A stretch of DNA of 64,000 nucleotides from Rotaria sordida (taxonomy: Eukaryota; Rotifera; Eurotatoria; Philodinida; Philodinidae): contig CAJNOL010000051.1 in the NCBI GenBank assembly GCA_905250125.1, positions 186,001 to 250,000 on the forward strand, given 5' to 3'. Of the stretch, positions 24,888 to 38,500 are shown one piece after another. The notes below the pieces were generated by a model. The model worked only from the letters and a program-made list of their open reading frames with translations. It had not been told where the DNA came from and ran no database searches. Position numbers and translations under genes: made by a program. How positions within the stretch are numbered: the first letter of the stretch is position 1; each line of letters starts with the position of its first letter.

Positions 24888-27800
24888 ATGTTTGCGATCT
24901 TAGATAATACACGAGATTCTGTTTCAACAAGACAAAATTTACTTGAATCTCTATTACGTGAATATCAACAAACAAATCAGCCATTACTCAATCAATTAAT
25001 TGAATATTATTTTCAAACAGAGTCACCAAATGCTCTTCTATTAATTAAACAATTTAATGAAGCAGGAAAAGAACCATCTAAAGTTAGTAAATTAATACTA
25101 TTATAAATAGTACAATGAACTTTTCTTTTTTTAAAGGTTTTGATCGAACATTTAAATACACAAGGTTTAAAACAATGTAATCGTCATTCCAGTAGTAGTA
25201 ATATTAGTAGTGAATTACATTCACATGAAGAACAAGAAAAAGTCGCTCATATTATGAAAGTTTTTCGTATCTTCTGTCTAATTATTCATAGTCAAGTATC
25301 TGGATTATCAACACTTATTAAAGATAGTTTAATACTTCCAAATTGTATTAATGCAATTACAAAGGTATGAGAGAAATATGATAAAATCTAACGAGTAATT
25401 CAAAAATTTTGACCTCTCAGTAAATCTATGATAAACCTTTATGTAGTTAATTTATTTGATATCATATAATGAATTAAATTCATATTTACTTAAATCTTAT
25501 CGAATGATACCCTACAAATTTTCTATTGATTATATATCATCTATTTGACTTTGAAATGAGTATTAAGGATTTCTTTTTGATAAAACTGTAAAAACTGTCG
25601 CCAAAATAAATTCAAATACCTACTGACAAATCAGAGAACAAACTCCAAACAGTAAACTTCATAAAATAAAACTAACAATGTGAAAAATCAGAGAATGAAA
25701 TCAATATTGCTGACCAGTATGTCTTATTAATTTTTTTGCTCTGGGTATATTATAGAGGATATGTAATTAAACATTGTTGAAAGTTGACTACGTCAAATAT
25801 CACTATTTACAAATCGATCTCTGTGAAAAGTTTTAACAATATGAATAGTTTTATAAAATCACTATATGATGAATAACATTCGACTAAAATGATACATTCT
25901 ATAAAAACGTTTCCAAATAAAAAACATGCAACTCTTATTAAAAAACTTTATGTATTTTTAAAAATAAATGTAAGATGAAAATATTTATTTCAGAGTAATA
26001 AAATAACCCTAGCATTGCATTATATTTATCCATTTCGAAGTATTTCTTTTTTAAGATGATAGCTCTAATATTTCTCTACACAATTATATTTCGATCAATT
26101 AACTACATATAAGTCTGTCATACATAATATCAATTTAATAACAAGGGAAGTTTTCCAACTGATAAGTCGCTATTGAATTGAGACTATGGGCACTATGTAG
26201 ACCCAAATGAGCTATAAATACTGTGAAAAGAGTTTGTATCCTTTCTTTTGATTTGCTTCTATCCTTAAATAAGAATATTAAATTTGCTGGTTTATATAAA
26301 CAATGTAAAAGATACACTATTACCATAGTAGTATCTTCGGATAGGAACAGTAACAAGATCTGAAATATTCACAACAATCTATTCTTGTTGAGACCTGTCT
26401 CTATACAAAATTTTAAGCCGAAATTCGAAAATAAGTTTTTCTGGTGTTACTGAGGATGAATTCGATGTTCATTTAAAAAATACCGTAAAACTGCAGTAGC
26501 TCTGAAGCAATAAGATAAGGACACGAACTCTTTTTAAAGTGTTCATAGCTCATTTAGGTCTGCATAGTCTCATCAGTTGAAGAACTCTTCTTATGAAACG
26601 AATCAAAACTTTCGAATCATACTTTATATGAAAAATTTGTTTAATATTTAGTGTAAAGATGATCCAAATGTCTTAGCACAAGCTTGTTATTTTTTTTCTG
26701 CTTTAACTGCAACTTTACCTGGTGAAATTGTTCAACAAACAGAATCAATTCTTAATATATTTAAAGCAACATGCAAATATCTTTTTAAACATTTAGCATC
26801 ACTTCGACAATTGTCAATTCAAACAAATTCTCGTAATTAATTATCGAAATGAAAATTTTCATTTATTTCATTGTTCTTCTTCATCTTATGTAGATTCTCT
26901 TGAAAATGTTCAATTATGGATTGTAAATCAATCAGCACATGCATTATTTTACACACTTTATACAGTATATCCATGTAATTTTTTATATCATATTCACCGT
27001 GAATTTCAACGAAATGAAAATCTTGATGTATTTGAACATATATTTATGCCTATGTTTCAACGTGTTCGTTTTAATCCACGTCTTATTGATAGTGATCGTA
27101 AACGTGAAGTAGAAAAAATTAAACGTTTAAGACAATATCCATGTAATATTATTTATGAAGCACGAAAACTTTCACTTGATCCATTATTTGGAAGAGAATC
27201 ACCAGCAACTCAGAATTGGATGCATTCAGAAATGAAAAGAATTTTACCTTTTTATCATTTTAAACGTATGAATATAGAAAAACATAATACTTCTGAATTG
27301 TATATATACTGGATACTTTTTTTCACAGGACAATCTCCAGCTGGATCAATTGATCAAGTATCTGACCTTCGAAATACATTAGACATTTCTAGTCCACGTA
27401 AGACAAATTTTTTTATTTATTTGATTATTTTAAACGATTTTCTACCTTTTAATTTAGCGGAAAATATTCCAAAACGTTCAAACAGTTCACCACTTCAAAA
27501 AATTAAAGTTTGTTCATATTTTAATCTTAGACTTTTCTATATGTTAAAATTTTATTAAGGAAAAAATCAAATCTTATCTTCGTCCAACACCAACACCATC
27601 GTCAATCCCAACAATTACAGTTTCAACAATGGATGCTGCTACAGCAACTACTAAAACTAATAATACATTATCTATTCCAAATGTTTCTTCTTCTCCTTTA
27701 TCAACACCATCATCACCAGCATCTGGATCAGACATACGTGTCGTTAAAACAATGCCAGAATTACAAAGTAATAATGATTTATCATCATTTTCATCGCCTC

Positions 27801-30800
27801 CAACTACTCAACATTTTGATCAACAGCAGCAAATATTTATCAAAGCAGTTATTCATACTATTTCAACAATTTATGATCAAAGTAAGTTTAAATAATAAAT
27901 GCTTGCAACACAGCTTCTTTGGAACTACAATATGCGACTCATATGTGTTCTTGTACCTCATTATACTAATACAAAATACATAAAATGAAAAATCTCTTGC
28001 AGAATTATAGTTGTTTTCCAAGGATAATCGATCATCAGAGAAACAATCTGTCTTATTTATCTCTGCATTTCAAACAGAATTCTTTTACTAGCACTCTATT
28101 TTGTAGAACTCACATATATTTTCGAAGAAAAGAGTGAATGTCAGTCTAAATTGAGATTTTTACTCCCGTCTACGTCCTGGTAGCCGAGAATGGATAGAGA
28201 AAAGTCAATGATCATCAGGTACATCTTCTTAGTAAAGGTTAAAGGTGTGTTCGTCTAGATCATTCTGGAACTGTCTAGAATCTTCTAAAGTATTCTATAA
28301 ACCTAAGATTTCCACTGTAGATTCTAACTAGTCTACATTTTGTAGTGTTTGGTATGTAATGCAGCGACAGAATCTCATCGTAGATGTCAGTTAGTAGGGT
28401 GATAATATTATTGATCTAGCAGAGTCAGAAAAGGATGAACATGGAAAACTATGAACTAATTGCATACTAAGTTTAGACAAATCTCAACAATATATGCCAA
28501 AATTCGTTGAGAGAAAGGATGGTAGTATACTCGGAAGTTTACTGAGCGATTACATCAATATATATAGTAGGCTAATATGGTGATTGAGAAACACAGAATA
28601 TAATGATATTTGCCGCTTGCTATGACATGTATCGTATATGTTATCACTAGGAGAAAAGAAGTTATGCATTGAAGATGTATATGATAAATAAATTAAAAAT
28701 TTTTCAGTATAAAGATGTTAAATGAACCTAATAAATTGTTCTAAATGCAAACATTTTCGAAATGATAAAATTTCAGAGCACCCGTATCAACTATAAAAAT
28801 TGTTATCATTTCTATTTATTAATTTACTTGGTATTTTTTTTTAAAACAAATTATTTGAACCCCTCTGACAATATAATATAAATATATAACAGTCAAACTT
28901 TAAGAGTTCTACTTTTCAGCCTCTCATGAGGCCGTACTGATAAGTTTTTTGTTTGTCTTGTTATTATTCTGCTTCTCTTAATTTAACATTATTATTATTC
29001 TAACCATTGGCAAATAATCTGATCGTACATATCTATCAAATCTACAGCAAACCTCAACGCACTATTATTTATTTCGATAAGCTCAGTTCGACTTAAAACT
29101 TACATTTACTATATTTTTCTTCGAAAAACATAATATGAATTTCACAAAATTTATATAAAATAATTTTTTAAATTTTCCTTCATAGATTTACCATCTCATT
29201 GGAGAAAAATTCTTGGTCGTTACGATCCAAATATCCTTATTGTTTCAACACCACAACGTCAAGCAACTTTTTATGTTTCACCATCTGAACATAGTCTTGA
29301 TAATCAGCAACAACAACCACAACAGCAATTAGATGATAGTTCACCAACATCAGCAAATGAAAAACGACAACGATGTGCATCAGCATCATGTGCTACTAGT
29401 CAACAAATTCATTCACCTGTTCTTGCTGCACCAACAACATCAACGGATGATATTTTACCTCGTACGCAATCACTTTCAACAAAACAACGTACTCGATATT
29501 CAGCTTTAGTATCAATAACAGAACCATTTTATCACAAACATCTTCTAACAAATCAAATTCAATATGAAGAAGATGATCATGATGATAATGTACTTAGTGA
29601 TCAAAAATCCTTTATTGATCCATGGTCATTTCAAATACCATCTGAATTATATATTTGTTCGGAAACAAAAAATTCTATTAATAATGAATTAACATGGAAT
29701 GATCATGATTTTATTTCTATACCACATTTTGATTTTAATGATATTGTTACAAATAGTAAATATATGATAAAATTTTATTTTGTAATCAAAAAAATAAAAT
29801 TTATTCTATCATTTTAGATAGTTCATCAAATGAACTTAAACAATTTGATCGTTTATATAAATGTCATTCATGTTATGAAATATTTTTAACAGAACAATAT
29901 AAACAAATATGGGAACATTTATGGACAAAACAAAAATCACATCAAAAACATCTCAATGAACTTCAAACAACAGTAAGAATAGGAAATTATTTTTTTTATT
30001 TCTATTTAAATATTTATATTTCTTAAATTAATTTTTTTCTAGCATGCACTTATGAATACACTTCGAGTTGAAGTTCAAAGTCATCTTACTGATGAAGTTA
30101 ATATATATGAAAATAATTCAAAATGTCTTTCAGATGAAAATACTTTATTAGGTGGAAAAGTTGTTGAATTAGGAAAGTGAGTTAAGAGTAAAACAAAACA
30201 AAAAAATGAAAATGTATTTTATCATTTCTTTTATGTATAGAGTTACATCTCGACGTAAACAAACTTCTGCAATTGAAGAAAAAAATAGTGAAATGCAAGA
30301 ACTAGAGAAATATGAACAACTTCGTAAAGTAAGTATACAGTAAACAAATTTTGATTTCGATAAGGCGTCAATAATATGAAATTTTAGAAAATTTTTTTTA
30401 ATATCATGGTTGGATACAGCTTGCCGAATCTCCTATAAAAATGTTGTTTTTGACATATTCAGACGATGCTTTTATAGTGAAACTTAGGAAAAGTAAATCA
30501 GAAAAGTCTATAAAAATTGAAATACACCAAAAACATCAAGTATCGGTAGCATTTTGTTGAGAAAATCGACTTTGTGAAACACCATCTAAAAGGAGTATTG
30601 AGTCATAGAGGTAATAATTTGGATTGCTCTCTTCTCCTCAAATGTGGCAGACGTCTTAGCAATGACGTCTCACTCTAATATATGAGCTACTTTCTTATTT
30701 TCAATATAGTAGCAAAATGCCATAAATCCGAGTTTATATTCTAAGAATCTGATCTCAGAACTTCAGTTTCAAAAGAAACGAATATCATATTGAGAATCAG

Positions 30801-32135
30801 CAAGACAAAACTGCATCGAATAATATACTCAATGCTTAAAATTAATTTTCGTAAAATTTCAGACCTTATACTTCCTCACTGGTATTTTTGAGTCCCGTCC
30901 CATTTTATTTTCAAAATGTTTCGATCCCAAATATTCCGTTCGAGACTGTCTCCCAGGATTCGAGTGTTTTTCCTCAGGACGGAAATTTGAGGCAAATTAG
31001 CTTTAAGTATCAAGTATAGTATTTGATGCAGATTTTTGTACTGTCCCTGAATATGATATTCATATCTTTTTGAATTGAAATTCCGATGATCAAAATTTTA
31101 GAATACAAACCCTTATTTATGATGTTTTCCTATCACATTGAAAAAAAATCGATTTTCTCAATAATCAAACAATATTGCTAAGATTTCATGCTTTTGGAGT
31201 AGACTTTTCTGATTGTTATTAATCTAATTTTGGATAAGTTTCACTACACAAGCATCGTTCGAATATGTCAGAAAATAAATTTTTCATAGGTAACTCGACG
31301 AGCTTTATCTAGGCATAACAAAAAGAAAATACTCAAAGGAATATTATATAAAATCTTCTTATATAATTTAGATTGTCAATAATGAAACATTAAAATTAAA
31401 TAATCTTCATACTGAATTGGATGATAATGAAAAAGAAACAAAATTAGCTGGTGAGCGTTCAGAACAATTAAAGCTTATTACACAAAATATAACACATCTT
31501 AATGAACTCAATCAACAACTTGAATGTCAATATTTACGATTTACAGATGATATGTCAATGACAATATATAATCAATTGTTACCTTCTCATCTTACTAAAG
31601 ATGATGATGAACAACATCAATTTAAATCAACATCATCAACAACAACAAATGGACATGATGAAACAAGTGAAGTTGATTCAGTTTCTTTCAATGATGAACA
31701 TCGACAAGAAATCGATGATTTACAACAACAAGATGATGAATCACCTGAAAATTATGAACAATTACTTACTGATATAATCGAAATGTTAACAAAACAAAGT
31801 GAGTAAAAATATGAAGATTTTATTCATTTCTATTATTTATATCATTATATTTTTAGATACGGATAACGATGTGACTTCAACAGATATCGAAAACAGAGCA
31901 CATACAATTCTTCTTGAATATATGGAATCTAAACTAAACATGCAGGTATGAAATATAGAATTACTTTTTAATATTAGTCCTATAATCAAAATTATTTTAG
32001 AATTATCTGATCGATCATAACACACGCTATATTGACCTATATTTGGGAGCTCAAGCAGATTATATTGTGCAAGTCGAAAATGAACTCTCGTCGAATAAAT
32101 CAATATTAGAACAGATGCAAAATGTAGCAATGTAA
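24888..32135 (+). CDS. TSC1: Hamartin (TSC1)
   Basis: Multi-exon gene. First exons 24888-25084 and 25138-25363, then 26652 onward; the stop TAA is at 32133-32135. The N-terminal helical domain matches hamartin: LLNQLIEYYFQTESPNALLL, then AHALFYTLYTVYPCNFLYHI, ENLDVFEHIFMPMFQRVRFN and IIYEARKLSLDP. The middle is Ser/Pro/Gln-rich (27560-27880, 29190-29755). A C-terminal coiled coil follows (29820-31800; FLTEQYKQIWEHLW, QLKLITQNITHLNELNQQLE) and then a final helix (YLIDHNTRYIDLYLGAQADY). Hamartin with tuberin (TSC2) is the GAP complex for Rheb and restrains mTORC1; the coiled coil binds TSC2. Three introns exceed 1 kb (25364-26651, 27882-29184, 30331-31371), and at least two carry inverted-repeat sequence. 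CAG directly precedes the ATG. Confidence 0.9.
26365..26640. repeat. Diverged copy of the 1.1-kb foldback family in TSC1 intron
   Basis: The stretch beginning AGACCTGTCTCTATACAAAA and continuing AAGCCGAAATTCGAAAATAA aligns by eye with 1260-1320 (GTAAGTCTCTATGCAAAATG, AAGTCGAAATTTGAAAATCA). Weaker similarity follows through a CTGCAGTAGCTC / CCGCAGCAGTA-like segment. It lies just before the acceptor of the exon at 26652. Confidence 0.6.
30411..31316. repeat. 0.9-kb foldback element in TSC1 intron
   Basis: The left arm contains TGACATATTCAGACGATGCT, TAGTGAAACTTA, AATCAGAAAAGTCTA and GAGAAAATCGA; the right arm contains their reverse complements in mirror order (31140-31316). Arms are about 180-190 bp with unrelated sequence between. 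The intron is 30331-31371. Confidence 0.7.
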
Positions 32136-32864
32136 TTTTTTTTTTTCTTGCACACATCTATCATTATTCATGCAATTAAAATATATAGAAAGAAGTATCC
32201 CATTGTGTAACAATATATATATATATATATGTATAGCTGAATTCCAATGCAATTATCTTATTTAAATAAACAGAAAAATGTTTGAATGAAAAATTAGAAA
32301 GTGACATCGAAAAGAGCATTGTTACATCGATGTCAGTCGACATATATTGTGATTGATAGCCTCTTGATTGATATACTTTTGGTAGAGTCGGATGTAATCA
32401 TGTTTGTTCATTCTCCTATCATCTTAACGAACATTTTTTAATCAATATCTTGTTGCAGAATTTCCAGCTGTATTTAAGTTTCAGATTATTTGATTAAATC
32501 AAAATATTGTTTTATTTATTTGATGTACATGAAACTAGATCGAAATATAAGAACAAAATAAAACTATAGAAAATGAACTATATCTTCTCTATCAGAGATA
32601 ATCAAACACATGTTTTGTTCTTTAATGGTATCCTCTATCCTTTCCGAAGTTTCTCAAGAACAAATCATCAGAACAATTTCAAATTTTTAGAACAGGTAGA
32701 CATTGACCGATAGTGTCAAGTTGGCATAGACTCAAAGTTCTCGGATGCTATCTTCTATGAGGTATTGGGATCATAATGGTGAGCAATAGCTTCACTGTTT
32801 CTCCCAAATGCTATGTTTGGTCGTGCTGAAAATTTTTTCTACAGACGCTAGACACTATTTAGAG

Positions 32865-33675
32865 GGTATGGTGTAAAAATCTCGAAAAAAAAAATCTCGA
32901 AAAAAAATCTCGAAAGAAATAAGCCCGAAAACAATAATATCGAAAAACCGAAAGATCGAAAAATCAAAATCTCGAAAAAACAGTATTTCGAAAAAAAAAA
33001 TCTCGAAATTGTAAAATTTCGAATAAATGAATCTTGAACAGTCTGCAGGTGTGGGTGTGAGGTGCTTGTGGGTGTGGGTGTGTGGATATGAGTGTGAGTA
33101 TGGGTGCGTGTGGGTGCCTGGGTGCGGGGTGCATGCGGGTGTCTTGGTGTGGGTGCGGGCGTTGGGTGCATGTGGGTGTGGATGTGGGTGTGAGTATGGG
33201 TGCGTGTGGGTGTCTGGGTGTGGGTGTGGGTGCATGTGGATGTGGATGTGTGGGTGTGGATGTGGGTATGAGTGCGGGTGCATGTGGGCACATGGGGTGA
33301 ATGTGGTTGTCTGGGTGTGGGTGTGGGTGTAGAGTGCATGTGGGTGTGGGTGTGGGTGTGGGTGTGGAGTGCATGTAGATGTGGGTATAGGTATACTTGG
33401 ACGTGTGGGTAGGGCAAGATTCGGATCCGCACATACACCCACACTCACTTTCAATCCAAACTCATTCCCCACTTACATACTTAACTATTTGAAATCCTAT
33501 TTTATTCGGCATTTGGTATTTCGAAATTTTACTTTTTCGACATTTTGTATTTCGAGATTTTTGTTTTCGAATTTTTTTTTTCGAGATTTTCGTTATTCGA
33601 AATTTTACGTTTCGAGATTTTTTTTTTCGGGATTTTTTTTTTCGAGATTTTTTTTCGAGATTTTTACAGCAATTC
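32865..33675. mobile_element. 811-bp TIR element enclosing a telomere-like TGTGGG-rich tract
   Basis: It is flanked by identical 8-bp direct repeats ATTTAGAG at 32857-32864 and 33676-33683. The ends are inverted: left GGTATGGTGTAAAAATCTCG, right (reverse complement) GAATTGCTGTAAAAATCTCG. Inside each end lies an array of degenerate AATCTCGAAAAAA units (left 32876-33024) and its complement (right about 33515-33666). The core 33045-33385 is a G/T-rich degenerate TGTGGG minisatellite. His/Thr/Pro- or Gly/Cys-rich ORFs over the core are repeat artefacts. The 8-bp duplication suggests a hAT-like cut-and-paste history. Confidence 0.7.
33045..33385 (+). repeat. Telomere-like degenerate (TGTGGG)n minisatellite
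   Basis: About 340 bp of mostly TGTGGG/GGGTGT units with substitutions (TGTGGA, TGCGGG, TGAGTATGGG). A higher-order repeat of about 100 bp is visible: GAGTATGGGTGCGTGTGGGT occurs near 33097 and again near 33197. Strong G/T versus C/A strand asymmetry, very unlike the flanking AT-rich DNA. Confidence 0.85.
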
Positions 33676-35523
33676 ATTTAGAGTGAGTATCTGCTTATTT
33701 TTTTTTTGTCCTTCGGACAAGAAAAACAAAATATCTATAGTACCCTAAAGAACGCATGTTGTTTTCTGAATAAAGCTATCAACAATTCGCAGAACACTAT
33801 TTTTTGAAATCAAAAACAAAAAACTATTCAAAACGGTGTATAGTATATGCGAAACAGGTTTCAGTTTGGTCGGACGTACTAGGTTCGAGAAACGGGAGCT
33901 TTTCTGTACTTTTTTCATCAAACAGTTGGTTTGAGAAACACGCGAGACAAAGTACAGTTTTCGCTAACTTAATGTCCTATCGAATTTTTTAACGTTTAAA
34001 GACAAGTTTTCGATCCCAAAATGTACTCTTCAGACTATACAATGATCATAAAATGCCATAACTGACACGAAAGAGGCAGATAGAGCACCTTGGTTTTTGG
34101 CACAATTTTTGATGATTTCCGTCATATGCTTCTTAGAAAATAGCGGTTTTTTATCAAAACAAAAGATATCCTTTTTCATTTCGTCTTTGCTTACATTATT
34201 TCTTCTGCTCACAACAGCTGACTGGAGACTAATTCACCAAGTTTTAATTATCTCAGGTAAAAGATGGAGACCAAATCATCAAAATCACCATTTTATGAAA
34301 CTTACTGAAGATGAACAAAAACTCATACTGAAGATTCAAAAGCCTTGGCGTCATGTCGAGATTCACTGTTCTCTAGAACACTGCGACACAAAATACAGAT
34401 TTTTTTTATGACAAAAAACAACAGCAATTTCGTTGATAATAACCCATCAAACGCTCGATATGTCTTGAGCAAGATAAGAAAATTAAAAGTGAACTAGTAT
34501 TTAATTTTCATATTTATTCAGAAAAGAGTTACATAAATGACAATATTCAAAATAATTTCATCTGTTAAAATATTCTAAAACAAAAAACCAATATCCTCTT
34601 TCGATGACTAAAAGCTGCAGATGACTAGCTACTGCTATTATCAAGTTATTGAGTTTGCACCCATTTCTCTTTAAATTCACTGCCCAACATAGAATGATAG
34701 TCAATCTGGCTAGGAGCAATGTCAAAAATATTTTTTTTCTCTTAGAAAAATCATAACCCTTCGTCTCCCCTAATATTAACTGCAATATAATACGATTTTA
34801 AAAAACACATGGATCTTTTCTGTAATTGAGAAGATTTTGAAACTCACTGAAGTCAATCAACGAAAATTAAGCAGATAATATTTGCATCAAGAAAAAATGA
34901 TCATGTTCTAATATTTTACTACAGTCAAGTAACAAACCATATAGCATAGCTTCTCAAAATGCCTGATGCATAGTAAAAATATATCGATTAGTAGTGCACA
35001 CGCGATATTCTGATGTAATCGACGAAAAAATGGTGCGTATTATTAATTTCAGCAATACGAAAACAGCGATTCTATTCGAATGAGTCATATGGTAAACTGG
35101 TGCACAAGTATGACTTATCAAAAAGTTAACTTATCCTCTTCTTCATTTTAGCAAGAGCTTACGTTCAGACAGTTTTTTCGTGCAATTCCAATTGGTAGAG
35201 ATTTTATTTGTTTCAATTAAATGAATGAAACTTCGTTATCAAAACAATAACTAAGAATTCTATTGATATATGAATATCAATTATGAAATAAAAAATTTCC
35301 TGAAATTAATATGAAAATGATATTTTATTTCAGCATAGCGAAACTAGCGCCAAAAGGATCGCATATTGATAGGATTGGCTCAGACGGCATGCGTGACGTT
35401 CGACACAAGGTAAAACATGGACGGTTCCCATAAACTAGATAAGTTCCTGTCTATTTTTTTTTTGTAGAAATAAACTAGTCGATTTCTATTTTTAGATCAG
35501 TATTGATTTTAATTTAAAAGGTT

Positions 35524-38500
35524 ATGTCTCAATCAACACCTTCCGAAAATGTGAGTGATACATCCGCAACGACGATTAGTCAACCAGCAAAGGTTGCACC
35601 TACATTAAAACTTGATAGTATGTGTTTCTTTTTTTTTCTCGATCAGATTTTTATATATTTTATGTGATTAACTCATATTTTTTCAGTTCTTCGTATTATT
35701 CGACTTTGCCAACAACAACATGGCCTCCGTCATGGCGATTACCAACGATATCGGTAAATTGATGTTTGAACGAAAAAAATTTTTTTATTAACATTAAAAA
35801 GAATCTTGATTCATATTTAAGATCATTCTGCTCTCGTCGTCTGCGTCGTATACGCAAATCTCTCGAATTAACATATGGTAATCAAAAAAAATTTCAAAAA
35901 CCTATAATTACAGATGAACTTGTCGCAAAAGATTCACGGTAAATATAAACAATCATTTTTATTTACTATATTTATTTAATATTTTCTATTTTACAGTTAC
36001 CTTCTATTACCACTTATTTGTAGTGAACGTGCATGGGCTTATGCTATGCAATTGAAAAGTATATTTATAAATAAACTCTAAAGAGAAAATTTGATATATA
36101 ATTAAATTATAGGTGAAGCAAATACAGAACCTCGAAAAAAATTTCATCTTTTAAGTCGTCTTCGTAAAGCAGTTAAACACGCTGAACAATTAGAGACATT
36201 ATGTAATCAACAGAAAACATGCGATGCTCGTACAAAACTCGAAGTTCAAGTTAGAATTTAATAAAGAAAAATATTTTTTTCTACTAAGATTTATATATGT
36301 TTTTAGGCTTATACAGCTGTTATGAATGGTCATTTAAAATTTGAAATGCAATCATGGGCTGATGCATTACAATTTTATATTCGTGCTCAGTACGTTTATT
36401 ATTATTAAATCTAATGTATATATTAATATATTTCATTATGATTAGAGCAATTTATGATAAACTTAAAACGGGTGTTCGCAGTGAAGATGATAAACAAATG
36501 ATTGATCAACGTATTGATGAAATAACAACAAATGCTCGTTTTTGTCAATATAAAAGTGGTGATAAAAATGCTGCAAAAGAATTAAGAAGTTTAAGAGCTA
36601 AAGCAACAGTTGATGATCCTGAAATGACACGTGTTCTTGATGTAAGTTTAGAGTTTTTCTTTTGTTAATCATTAAAATTTGATAAAAATCGATGAATTTC
36701 TTTTTTTTTAAAGGCATTTCTTAGTGAAACACATGAGCAACAAACATCATCAATATCAGAAATAACATGGCGACAACGTAAAATACAAGTAACAAATGAA
36801 AAAGTTCGTTTATTCTTTCTTAATTTACAAGAATTTCACAATGAAATCAAAGTAAAAATTAAACAAGACAAGTTTTTAAAAAAAAAATGTTTTTTTTTTA
36901 CATTTATTTCTAGAAACAAGATGTTTCATTCGATACAAAAATGAGTCTTTACGAAAGTTTTCTTAAAGATGCAGTTGAAACATTACAAATTGTTAAAGAT
37001 GAACTTAAAAATGATCCTGTAAGTAGCGAGGTTTTTTTTTAATACAATTTTTATGAAACACGATCTAAAAGGACTGTTGAAATATATAGGGTAGAAATTT
37101 GCATTTTCCTCCTCGACAGATTGTAATAGGCATTTTTGTGTATCTCATAAAAAAACCGTATATCAATAAAGTCTCCTTAAACTAGCAAGAGCAGCTACAT
37201 TGTGTTTCACATTTTAATTCTGCACGGATTGCGCTAACAGCTTTTTTTTTTATACAGACATTTAAACCTGTTCCGGCATCATCAATCACAACTGCTAGTG
37301 CAACACGTGAAAATAATGATAAATTATCCGATTCGGTTTGGCTTTATAGTTATATTGCATGGATTCGTCTTTCTAAAATGATTGAACGTAATTTAGCAAT
37401 GATTGATAATGGTAAACAACAAATATTTAAAACACCTACAACTGATACTGGGAAAATTGATGCAACATCAGCTAAAAAGGTAACAAAAGCAGCTGATATT
37501 ATTCGAATGTATGATTTATTATTACAAGTAAGATATTATTTCTTTTTTTCTTTCTTATTATATTTGATTCAATAATAAATTTCTAGTTTTTAAATGATAT
37601 TCTTGCAATACCAGCTTTACAAAATGATAAAATAATACAATCGGATGTTGCTTTTCAAACAATTGTTTACAAGGCTTGCAGGTTTGATTGATTTTTTCTT
37701 TCGCTGTAATTTAAATGGTCAGTAAAGAAAAAATGTATAAAAGATTAGTATAAAGATTGAGTAGTCAGTACTTGAGTTATTAGTATTTAATTCAAAAAAA
37801 AAAATGGTCAGTTTATTATATTTAATTATCAATAAAAAACACATTTTTATACCAGTAAGAAATTCCGATTTGCTCAGTGAAAAATATTGATGTCTAGGTT
37901 CAAATAAGTTTTCATCTTTGTTCTTTGTAAAAAAATATTGTTTTTTTCTTACGAATATCAATACTATAAATGAAATAAATAAATTGAATTCTTTATCTTT
38001 AACTAAATAATAATTTCAATATTTTTCTTTTCAATCAAAATAGGATTAACCATACTTACATATCCTTATGATCATTATGCTCATTTTCAGTTTCATAAAT
38101 AGTAACTTTTTTCACTGTCTGTATAGCATAGCAGATAAATACCTGCTCTATATTAAGATCCACAACGTTTAGCTTTGTTATATCTGTATCAACATTATCA
38201 AATGAAGCTCTGTCAAATCAATATTTTGATTTCTTTTTCTATCAAGCTCTTTCGTTTCCATGTATTTCGTGACTTTCTTCCAATCTGATACATCACTTTT
38301 ATATTGCGTAACTTGCACCATGTTCATCGTGTTTTATTTGCGGACTCTACACTGAAATCAGAGTTAATTCGATTCAGTTCAATGGAATAGTAACATTTAT
38401 GTGTATTTTTCAAAATATATATGTTTGGTGCATGTCGCGATGTTTGTATCGCAGAAGAAATTAGAATTCAGAAATTTTTTTTTATTTTCCTATATTCTAA

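Larger units (their letters stand above)
32136..35523. other. 3.4-kb intergenic region between TSC1 and SRP68
   Basis: No credible gene. It contains a TA run near 32213-32230, the 811-bp GT-rich element (32865-33675), and unremarkable AT-rich DNA from 33700 to 35480. An acceptor-like TTTTTAG near 35494 lies 30 bp before the SRP68 start. Confidence 0.6.

Noticed and set aside
27633-27983. 116-codon plus-strand ORF
   Set aside because: Out-of-frame shadow of the TSC1 Ser/Thr-rich exon, running into the next intron.
32848-33472. Overlapping ORFs rich in His/Thr/Pro on the minus strand and Gly/Cys/Val on the plus strand
   Set aside because: They are translations of the TGTGGG minisatellite and the TTTCGAGA arrays; open frames arise because the repeat lacks stop codons.
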